Shown: positions 15,497-22,264 of the stretch, piece after piece
How the letters are laid out: the number at the start of each line of letters is the position of its first letter
Numbering within the stretch: the stretch's first letter is position 1
Assembly (NCBI GenBank): GCA_027486335.1
Contig: JAIXPK010000222.1
Coordinates: 1-40,357 of the forward strand
Origin: Verrucomicrobiaceae bacterium
Lineage (GTDB): Bacteria; Verrucomicrobiota; Verrucomicrobiia; Verrucomicrobiales; V1-33
DNA: 40,357 nt
Reading direction: 5' to 3'
Position numbers and translations under genes: made by a program
The notes under the pieces: model-generated
Seen by the model: the letters and a program-made list of their open reading frames with translations, nothing else
Databases searched by the model: none
Told to the model about the DNA's origin: nothing

Positions 15497-18121
15497 TCAG
15501 TCCTCCCATTTCACGACATTCACAATCTTCAAACTCTCGATCCCGCGGTCATCCACGATCTTGACGGCCACGCGGCGGTGTTTGCCGAGTTCGAAGGGGA
15601 CGCTGAGGGTGCCGCGGTAGGCTTCGATCATGACGTCGTCGATCTCTGCTTTCAGGTTTTTGGCGAGACGGGCCCAGCCATCCTTTTCGCCGGCCATGGG
15701 GAAGAAGACCTGGCGGGGGAAGAGGCTGCGGCCGTCATAGTCGGTATCCAGCATCCAGAGGGCGATGCGGTCGGGGCCGCCGCTTTCGATCTCGCCGGTC
15801 TTGGGGTTGAAGTAGTCGAAGCCCAGCACCTCGCATTCCCAGAGTCCGGCGTCGTCGCCTTTGGTGATCTGGCGCAGGTGGACTTCCGGCTGGCCCATCA
15901 TCCAGAAGCTCTCGTTGCTGGCACGCTTCTTTTTGAGGTCATCCGTGAGCATGTCCGCGTTCATCTGGACCTTCAGCAGGGTCACGCCCGGCCAGCGCGT
16001 TTCGTCGATGTCCTTGGCGGCTTCCGGGTCGAACTGAAAGGCGGCGAAGACGACAATTGTCGGCTTCGGCACAAGATGGCGCGCTTCTTCGAGAGCCTGT
16101 TCCACCTGACGCTGCTCCAGCGGCGCATGGGCCGGGCCGAAGCTGATCACGGCACGCTTTCCGGCGTCGTCGTCCGTCTCGCGAATGCGGGCGCTGCCAC
16201 GGTCGTCCGGGCGCGTCTCGGCCTCCGCATGAAGCCAGCGCGTGCCCGGCAGCGGCTCCACCCGGCTGAACATGAGATATTGGCCGCTCTTGCCGCGAAT
16301 GCCCGTGCGCAGCAGTTCGCTCCGCCATTCCTCCTGCCGCAGCGTTTCGCCCTGGCGCGCCAGCCACGGGCCGGGCGCGGCGTCCACCGGCACGGCACCC
16401 GCTTCCGGTCCGTCCACCGGTGCCACCACCGGCGCCGGCACTGCCTCCACGGTGAACGGCCCGCACACCCGCGCCTTCCGGCTGTCTGTCAGCGGCTGAT
16501 CGTAAAGCGTCTCCTCCGCCGCCGGTTCGTTGTTGGCGATGCTCTTCAGCGTCACATGCGGCACCTTCTTATAAACAAAACCACTGCCCACTCCCTCGTC
16601 AGGGTGCGCCAGTTGGTAATAGTCGAACACACTCGTCATCAGCCGCTGCTTCGCAAGCGTCAGCGCCACTCGAGAGGTGTCGCAGGTGATCCAGCGCCGA
16701 CCCCACTGCTCCGCCACCACCGCTGTCGTGCCGCTTCCACACGTGATGTCCAGCACAAGGTCGCCAGGGTCCGTGGTCATCAGGAGGCAGCGCTGTACAA
16801 TTTTGACGGTCGTTTGAACCACGTAGGTTCTGGCCTCGGCATAGCCGCCTGACGCAGTATCGCCCCAGAAATTGTTCAAGCGGAAGTATGGAAAGTCGTC
16901 AGCGAATCGCCTGTAACTGAGAGTTGTCCCGTAGGCCTCAAGGCGGCTCGCTTCAATTAGGCGCTGCAAGCCGTGCTTTGACGTCTTCCAACCACCTTTG
17001 CCGGGGGAATATTTCTTTCCCTCGAACAGAACCGGTTCGGAACTGTCGCCGGCAGAAGATGTCGAAGTTAGATTGTCTCGACGATACACCTTAGCCCCAT
17101 GCGGGAGCTTCGACCAATCAGATCTTTCGTCGTCAGTCATCCTCCGATGTGTTCCATCCGAGAGTTTAAGGTAATCGTAGTTGACCCAGCCTTCCCCTCC
17201 ACGTGGCATGAAGAGCTCCCGGTATTTCACATGCGGTTTAGATTTTGAATACCAAACCAAATAGTCATTCGTACTGGCCAAAACGAGGGTTCCGCCGGCA
17301 GGACTACCTGCGCCAGTTGTTTTTTTAACTGTGATTAGCGAGCAGAAATTCCCCGCCCCGAACACCTCATCCATGATCTCCCTGACATGGTGGACATTTT
17401 CGTCCGAGATCTGAACAAACACGCTGCCGCTTTCAGTGAGCAGTTCCCTCGCCAGCAGCAGCCTGTCGCGGAGGTAGCTCAGATACGAATGGAGACCGAG
17501 TTCCCACGTGTCCCGGAAGGCCTTGATCATTTCGGGCTCGGCGGTGAGGTCCTCGTCTTTGCCGTCCTTGACGTCGCGTTTGTTGACGAAGGGCTGGAAG
17601 TTGCTGCCGTAGCGGATGCCGTAGGGGGGATCGAAGTAGAGGCACTGGACCTTGCCGGCCATGCCCTCTTTTTCGATGAGGGAATTCATGACGAGGAGGG
17701 AATCGCCGGCGACGAGGCGATTGGTCCAGCCGTGGCGGTGCTGATAGAATTCAATCGCGTCCCTGAGGGGGGGATTGAATGCCGCGTCATTCCAGAGGGA
17801 AAGCTGCTCGTAGTTGCTGCCATTCTTCTTGCGGACGGCTTCGAGAATGGAGCGGGGATCAATTCGCTCGTGGACGTGGAGAGAGACGGTGGGGACCTCG
17901 AAGCTGGTGCGCTCCGTCTTTCCCGCCCACTGGAGCTGGGGATCGAGATGCGGGTCGTAGGCCCATGTCGTTGACCGCGCGGCATTGGAATCGCTGGCCG
18001 CATCCACCAGCCCCACAGGGGGATTGTTGACGCGGGATTCCGTATCGTGCGTGTATTGCACGATGGGTCGCTTGCCCCCTGCGGCGGAGGCGGGGCTGGT
18101 CGTCTTTTTCCGAGCTGGCAT
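15497..18121 (-). CDS. Site-specific DNA methyltransferase, type III Mod-like (beta class)
   Basis: 874 residues; ATG at 18121, start of a four-gene operon. Amino-methyltransferase motifs in beta-class order: motif IV DPPY (164-167 in LYFDPPYGIRYG) before motif I, DLVLDITCGSGTTAVVAEQW (454-473), as in N6-adenine/N4-cytosine enzymes. The region between (about 260-440) includes the target-recognition segment. An unusual C-terminal extension of about 300 residues (575-874) has no motif I recognised; it ends in SLKIVNVVKWED and probably contacts Res, as in type III-like Mod proteins paired with BPTD_3080-type Res. It would mark host DNA, protecting it from the Res at 10913-13687. Modified base and target sequence cannot be read from the sequence. 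Confidence 0.9.
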   Translation of the reverse strand: MPARKKTTSPASAAGGKRPIVQYTHDTESRVNNPPVGLVDAASDSNAARSTTWAYDPHLDPQLQWAGKTERTSFEVPTVSLHVHERIDPRSILEAVRKKNGSNYEQLSLWNDAAFNPPLRDAIEFYQHRHGWTNRLVAGDSLLVMNSLIEKEGMAGKVQCLYFDPPYGIRYGSNFQPFVNKRDVKDGKDEDLTAEPEMIKAFRDTWELGLHSYLSYLRDRLLLARELLTESGSVFVQISDENVHHVREIMDEVFGAGNFCSLITVKKTTGAGSPAGGTLVLASTNDYLVWYSKSKPHVKYRELFMPRGGEGWVNYDYLKLSDGTHRRMTDDERSDWSKLPHGAKVYRRDNLTSTSSAGDSSEPVLFEGKKYSPGKGGWKTSKHGLQRLIEASRLEAYGTTLSYRRFADDFPYFRLNNFWGDTASGGYAEARTYVVQTTVKIVQRCLLMTTDPGDLVLDITCGSGTTAVVAEQWGRRWITCDTSRVALTLAKQRLMTSVFDYYQLAHPDEGVGSGFVYKKVPHVTLKSIANNEPAAEETLYDQPLTDSRKARVCGPFTVEAVPAPVVAPVDGPEAGAVPVDAAPGPWLARQGETLRQEEWRSELLRTGIRGKSGQYLMFSRVEPLPGTRWLHAEAETRPDDRGSARIRETDDDAGKRAVISFGPAHAPLEQRQVEQALEEARHLVPKPTIVVFAAFQFDPEAAKDIDETRWPGVTLLKVQMNADMLTDDLKKKRASNESFWMMGQPEVHLRQITKGDDAGLWECEVLGFDYFNPKTGEIESGGPDRIALWMLDTDYDGRSLFPRQVFFPMAGEKDGWARLAKNLKAEIDDVMIEAYRGTLSVPFELGKHRRVAVKIVDDRGIESLKIVNVVKWED

Positions 18122-18239
18122 CGGGGGGGATGTTGGAGCGTGAAACGGGTTTGGCGAGCAAAGAGTTTATGCCGGGATGAAACGGTGAGGAAAGACCGCG
18201 GCTTGCCTGATGCGACGGGCTGGCTATAAAGCCGCCACC
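18122..18239. promoter_or_regulatory. Divergent promoter region of the defence module
   Basis: 118 bp between divergent ATG codons (mod at 18121 and the small membrane protein at 18240). A sigma-70-like pair faces right: TTGCCT (18203-18208) and TATAAA (18225-18230) spaced by 16 bp. The expected transcript start would fall within a few bases of the ATG at 18240, giving a nearly leaderless mRNA. No promoter toward mod could be assigned with confidence. Confidence 0.5.
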
Positions 18240-18626
18240 ATGAACTCACCTGCCTCTCTGCTCGCTGCAGCCGTAGAACCTGAACTCAGCGCTCTGCGTA
18301 ATCTGAATGACTCCGACCTGCTGGCCCGCGTCACTGGCTGGCTGGAGCAGGAAACCCCGGACGGGACCCGGTATTCCGGTGATTGGCGGGCCCGGCTGGA
18401 GACCATTCTGTCGGAACGGGTGCGGCCGGTGCTCCAAAAGATGGGGGACAAGGGGGCGGAACTATGGAACTACCTCTGCGATGCGGAGTCTGCATGGAAC
18501 AAGGACCGCATCGCGGCCCTGGTGCTGGCGCTGGGAGTGGCGCTGGGCATTCAAAATCTGGATATGAGCACCGGTGTGGCAATCATCGTGCTGGCGATCA
18601 AGCTGAAGAGCGGCGGCGCCTCATGA
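18240..18626 (+). CDS. Small protein with C-terminal membrane helices, unknown function
   Basis: 128 residues from the ATG at 18240; an upstream in-frame ATG at 18210 lies inside the promoter region and is less likely. The N-terminal 90 residues are hydrophilic and helical, with a region around LERVxGWLEQE-type residues 35-45 and ILSERVRPVLQKMGDKG. The C-terminus has two short hydrophobic stretches (AALVLALGVALGIQ and TGVAIIVLAIKLK) likely to insert in the membrane. It overlaps the next gene by four bases (ATGA), so the two are translationally coupled. No family is recognised. In a defence context a small membrane protein could be an effector or anchor, but this is inference only. Confidence 0.65.
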   Translation: MNSPASLLAAAVEPELSALRNLNDSDLLARVTGWLEQETPDGTRYSGDWRARLETILSERVRPVLQKMGDKGAELWNYLCDAESAWNKDRIAALVLALGVALGIQNLDMSTGVAIIVLAIKLKSGGAS

Positions 18627-20230
18627 ATTGGGGCGAATGCGTGCCGCTCTTCACGCGCCGTCGCGGAATCCACATGCACTGCGACAAGGTGCAGCCCGCG
18701 CTGTATTTCCCTGGTTCCCGGGAAGAATTGACAGAGCGTCTCTCTCCGCAGCGAATGCAGGAGGCGCTGGCCGCAGCTGGTCCGGGAGCGACCCGCCGGG
18801 AGGTGTTTGCCCACCTGGATGATGATTCACGCGTCCTGCACGCGGTGATGCAGCATGAGATGGACCACCTAAGGCGACAGTTCAGCACCCCGGCAGGGCT
18901 GCTCCAGTGGGCCGGGCATTCGGTGCTGACCACTTGCGCCGTACAGTTGCTGGCGGAATTTCAGCGGCAGGGAATCCGGCCGGAACGCAGCCTCATGGGG
19001 ACAGTGGCGAAGACGTGTGCGCCCTGTCCCGAATTCTCAGGCACAGTGGAGGTGATCCGGTTTCTCTCCAGTGCTGCCCCGCTGGAACGCGCAGCGGTGC
19101 AGGTGGAATGCGTCTCGCACTTCATGGCAGGTATGGACGGAGACTTTGGCGGGAAGGATGAAGCGCTGCAGCGCCACCTCGTGCTGTCTGAGGCCGGACT
19201 GCTGTTTCTGGATGCATGGGTAAGTGACCGCGCCAGCTACCAACTGAGCGCCGCCGGAATGGCCACCGAACAGAATCAGTGGGAAGAGGGTCCATGGGTG
19301 GGAGCGCGGCATCTGCTGGAGGGATTCGCCATTCAGGAGGAGGCGAGCCACCTCGCGCGGCTGGGGGGAGACGGTACACCTTATGCCAAACTGATTGTGG
19401 AGCAGATCGAATATCGCCTGCTGCTGGGAGCGTGGCACAGGAAGTTTCCGAGCCTTGAACATAGCCGTTCAGGCAATCTGAGGAAGGATGATCTGATGCT
19501 GGAGACGTGGCGGATTCTCCCGGTGGAAGCCTATGCCGCTGCCGATCTGGCGCTGTGGGTGCCCTTCGGACCGGAAGGCCTGAAGACACAGGGCCAGCCC
19601 CTGCAGTGGCTCGACGTGCAGCCGGGCTGGAGGTTCTCAGCAGCGATGGCGGTTCTCGAAAACATGGGGGGCCGCCATACCGGTCTGGACAGTCCCGACA
19701 GGGAGCAGGTCTTCGAGAAGACGCAGGCCGACATTTGCAAGGCACTGGACTGGACGCCGCCACGTGAACTCGCTGCGGAGTGGCGCAATTACTTTGCCAC
19801 CGGCGTATGGCACGAGCGGGGGCTTTTTCTCGGGAATGAGCATGCCTTCGCGCCGAAGGTGGCGGCAATGGTCCTTGAGAAGCGGGAGGTTTCGCCATTC
19901 GACGTCGTGCTGAACAATTTGCCGTGGGCCACGATGCCGGATCTGCGCTTTCCGCTTTGGGTCACCGACGAACCAGACGGGCGGCAGGTGAACCGCACGC
20001 AGGACACCCCGGCGGCCCACGCCGCCTATGCCTCAACTCTTCAGTCGCTGGCGCTCCAGCGGCTGCTTTTTCCATCCGCTCATGGCACCGCGTTTGATGC
20101 GCTCGTCGTGGAACAGCAGCGGGAGGCGATAGGCCTATTCGCCGCAGAAATGGAAGCTGCCGGGGAAGGTTTGCTGCCCGCAGAGATCGCAGACATTCTC
20201 CGGGAAATCACCGGGGTGAACAGCTTCTGA
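18623..20230 (+). CDS. Large protein with HExxH motif, possible zinc metallopeptidase, unknown family
   Basis: 535 residues from the ATG at 18623, which overlaps the upstream TGA; the open frame begins at 18383 but that part is the shadow of the previous gene. An HExxH motif, QHEMDHLRRQFSTPAG (HEMDH at 78-82), resembles the HE..H/TPxG pattern of putative gluzincin-type peptidases. A second acidic segment, LLEGFAIQEEASHL (231-244), could supply the third zinc ligand. Two cysteines in CAPC (132-135) are a further possible metal or redox site. No signal peptide or membrane helix is present, so it is cytosolic. The match to known peptidases is limited to the motif and spacing; the overall family is not recognised. 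It is coupled to the small membrane protein and divergent from mod. Confidence 0.6.
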   Translation: MNWGECVPLFTRRRGIHMHCDKVQPALYFPGSREELTERLSPQRMQEALAAAGPGATRREVFAHLDDDSRVLHAVMQHEMDHLRRQFSTPAGLLQWAGHSVLTTCAVQLLAEFQRQGIRPERSLMGTVAKTCAPCPEFSGTVEVIRFLSSAAPLERAAVQVECVSHFMAGMDGDFGGKDEALQRHLVLSEAGLLFLDAWVSDRASYQLSAAGMATEQNQWEEGPWVGARHLLEGFAIQEEASHLARLGGDGTPYAKLIVEQIEYRLLLGAWHRKFPSLEHSRSGNLRKDDLMLETWRILPVEAYAAADLALWVPFGPEGLKTQGQPLQWLDVQPGWRFSAAMAVLENMGGRHTGLDSPDREQVFEKTQADICKALDWTPPRELAAEWRNYFATGVWHERGLFLGNEHAFAPKVAAMVLEKREVSPFDVVLNNLPWATMPDLRFPLWVTDEPDGRQVNRTQDTPAAHAAYASTLQSLALQRLLFPSAHGTAFDALVVEQQREAIGLFAAEMEAAGEGLLPAEIADILREITGVNSF

Positions 20231-20237
20231 GCCGCGA

Positions 20238-20255
20238 CATTGCACACAGGCAATG
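20238..20255 (+). terminator. Small hairpin after the HExxH protein gene
   Basis: CATTGC-acacag-GCAATG is a perfect 6-bp stem, eight bases past the stop at 20230. It has no T-run, so termination is uncertain. Confidence 0.3.
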
Positions 20256-20298
20256 GCATTGCAGCCCATGTCCACGGTCCTCCCGCCCCGATCCGGCA

Positions 20299-20311
20299 CT
20301 CTCAACAGGCA
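20299..20311 (+). repeat. 13-bp direct repeat, right copy
   Basis: CTCTCAACAGGCA, identical to 10659-10671 and in the same orientation, on the other side of the module. Confidence 0.35.
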
Positions 20312-20350
20312 GAATGACAGACCCAGCGCTTCGCTCGTCCTGACAAACGG

Positions 20351-20402
20351 CGGCCGCGGCGCGCGGCTTCTACCGGGTCGCGGTGTCCCCGTGAGCGTCG
20401 TT
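20351..20402 (-). repeat. Right copy of inverted intergenic repeat flanking the defence module
   Basis: On the minus strand this reads CGACGCTCACGGGG, then CCGGTAGAA, then GCGCCGC, matching the left copy at 10706-10756 in opposite orientation. The most conserved cores are 9 bp each (CTCACGGGG and CCGGTAGAA), at nearly the same spacing (10 versus 9 bases). Confidence 0.6.
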
Positions 20403-20541
20403 CCGTGGAACTGGGCTCGACGGTGGTAGCCGCGGCGCTCGCGGCGGAACCTGTGATCTCAAGGTGGCGTTATCGGCAGGATGTTGAGTCATCCGTGCCT
20501 TGGGCGAAACGCAAAATGACGCAAACACCGCCACCGTGCCG

Positions 20542-22137
20542 TCACAGCTTCTTGAGCATAATGTCCTTAAACTGCACCGTCATGGGCTCCCCCGAGCGGA
20601 GCTGCAGGCCGAGACTGCCTTTAAGATCGAAGTGCCCGGTTTCGTTATCGGTGAGTTCGGAGCACTTCACACCGTTAATGCTCAGAGTGATCGTGTGACC
20701 TTTTGCGAGGATATGATATTCGTTCCACTCTCCGGCTTTCAGGGAGGCAGTCTGGCCGAGATCAGTGGCGGTGCGCCGACCGTCGGCATCAATGACCGTC
20801 TTCTTGCCGTTGGAGGTGAGCAATTCTTCACCTTTGCGCGCGTGCAGTTCATCGCAAACGCCGCCGAGATAGCCGCCGCTCTCATAAATGTCAGCCTGAT
20901 AACCGACGGCGAGTCCGTCCTCGCGGAACACACTTCGGAACTGCACGCCGGAGTTGCAGCCGTTGCCTGAGACGCGGAACTTGAGCTTCAGTTCGAAGTC
21001 CGCCAGATCTCCGCCCTGCCACACCATGAACTGATTCGTCTTGCACGGATTCTCCGCCGTGGACTGCCCAGTGATGGCTCCGTCGCGGACGGACCAATAG
21101 CTCCCGTCACGCGCCTTCCAGCCCTCCAGCGATTTGCCGCCAAAAATCGCCTGGAATTCCGCCTCTCCATCTGCGGCTGGCACTGCGAGCGGCTTGCTTT
21201 CAAATGCCTTCCACGGGACGACCTCGCCACCTGTTGACTTATCCAGTGCCACCTGCAGGTCGCCGACCGTCCAGCCCGGATTGGTTCCTGACAGATTCGC
21301 CAGCATCCCCGCCGCAGTGGGCACGGGCGATTCAAGGCCCTTTTCGGGAATTTCCAGACCGGCTGTCCACGCGATGCCATTGAGCGCAAGGCGGCGGACG
21401 TCACTGCGAGCCCACGACCAGTGAAAGTGACCGCCGGTAAAACCAAACGCCCGGCCACCCTGGGGCCGGGTGTAAGCCCACGCCACCGCTTGCGGCTCCT
21501 TCCGCTCGATCACGCTAACACGCACAGCGCTGTTCCCTTCAAAGGCGTGTTCTCCGGACGGCTCCAGCAGGTCTGCCGGAGGCAGGGCCGTCAGCAGTCG
21601 ATTCACCCCCGGCTCAGTGGCGAAGTTGAGATGAAAGTAGCACTCGTCATGGAGCCGGAAAGGATTGACTCCATGCAGCACCGGGTGCGGCTTGCCTGCG
21701 GCGGAGAAATCACCCGTCCAGATGCGGCTGACAGAATGCCTTGCCTCGAACCCCGCTCCCACAAGCGTGCGCCACAGCGGGGAATGCTCTTCGGCAATAC
21801 CTGTTGCCCAATGCAGCACCGTCACGCCTTTTCCCTCGTTGAGAAATGCCTCCAGTTCCGGCAGCTTCGCATTCACCGGGTGAAACTGATGCCCATCCGC
21901 ATAGATCACGAGCACGCGGGCAGCCGCCAGCTTCTCCACCGATGGAAACTCCCTCACAACCTCCGTAGTCACCTCGGGCTTCGCCGCCCGGAGCGAATCA
22001 GCCAGTAGCACTGATCCCGCGTAGTGCTTGTGCTGACCCCATGCATGCGTGTCGGGACCAGCGAGGAATATGATGTCCGCTGCACCAGCACGGGCAGAGC
22101 CCGACACAAGCACAGCAGCCAGAAGGACGTGTTTCAT
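20542..22137 (-). CDS. ThuA domain fused to DUF1080 (3-keto-disaccharide hydrolase-like) protein
   Basis: 531 residues from the ATG at 22137, which starts a good signal peptide (HVLLAAVLVSGSARAGAA). Residues about 20-240 are a ThuA-like domain: DIIFLAGPDTHAWGQHKHYAG, VLVIYADGHQFHP, GKGVTVLHWATG, GFTGGHFHWSW. ThuA proteins act in disaccharide/3-keto-sugar use. Residues about 325-531 are a DUF1080 beta-sandwich with FGGKSLEGWKARDGSYWSV and SGVQFRSVFR, the fold of 3-keto-disaccharide hydrolases. The protein is likely periplasmic and involved in sugar oxidation/hydrolysis. Fusion of these two domains is common in this phylum. It lies convergent with the defence module and in the same direction as the cytochrome gene on the other side. 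Confidence 0.9.
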   Translation of the reverse strand: MKHVLLAAVLVSGSARAGAADIIFLAGPDTHAWGQHKHYAGSVLLADSLRAAKPEVTTEVVREFPSVEKLAAARVLVIYADGHQFHPVNAKLPELEAFLNEGKGVTVLHWATGIAEEHSPLWRTLVGAGFEARHSVSRIWTGDFSAAGKPHPVLHGVNPFRLHDECYFHLNFATEPGVNRLLTALPPADLLEPSGEHAFEGNSAVRVSVIERKEPQAVAWAYTRPQGGRAFGFTGGHFHWSWARSDVRRLALNGIAWTAGLEIPEKGLESPVPTAAGMLANLSGTNPGWTVGDLQVALDKSTGGEVVPWKAFESKPLAVPAADGEAEFQAIFGGKSLEGWKARDGSYWSVRDGAITGQSTAENPCKTNQFMVWQGGDLADFELKLKFRVSGNGCNSGVQFRSVFREDGLAVGYQADIYESGGYLGGVCDELHARKGEELLTSNGKKTVIDADGRRTATDLGQTASLKAGEWNEYHILAKGHTITLSINGVKCSELTDNETGHFDLKGSLGLQLRSGEPMTVQFKDIMLKKL

Positions 22138-22264
22138 AATTGATTGGTAATCCTCCGTTCGTTCCTGTCTTGTAATCATGTTGGAAAAAATCTGGATCGC
22201 GGACAGCGCGGATACGTTTTGGGAAAGCCAGCATTCTAACGCAACCAATCCGCGTCATCCGCGG

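Larger units (their letters stand above)
20231..20541. other. Intergenic region between convergent genes
   Basis: 311 bp with no gene. It contains a small hairpin, the right direct repeat and the right copy of the flanking inverted repeat, listed separately. Confidence 0.4.

Noticed and set aside
10913..18121. BREX or DISARM locus
   Set aside because: No PglX, PglZ, BrxC or DrmA/DrmB-like protein is seen; the operon fits type III-like Mod/Res plus an ATPase-PIN pair.
18858..18882. QHEMDHL resembles the peptide deformylase motif QHExDHL
   Set aside because: The deformylase motif occurs near the C-terminus of proteins of about 170 residues with an EGCLS-type motif before it; this protein has 535 residues and lacks that motif. 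A general HExxH reading was kept.
10659..20311. att-like site duplication proved by the 13-bp direct repeat
   Set aside because: A shared 13-mer between two places in 40 kb is expected by chance, and no integrase gene or tRNA lies at either edge; kept only as a hint alongside the inverted repeat.
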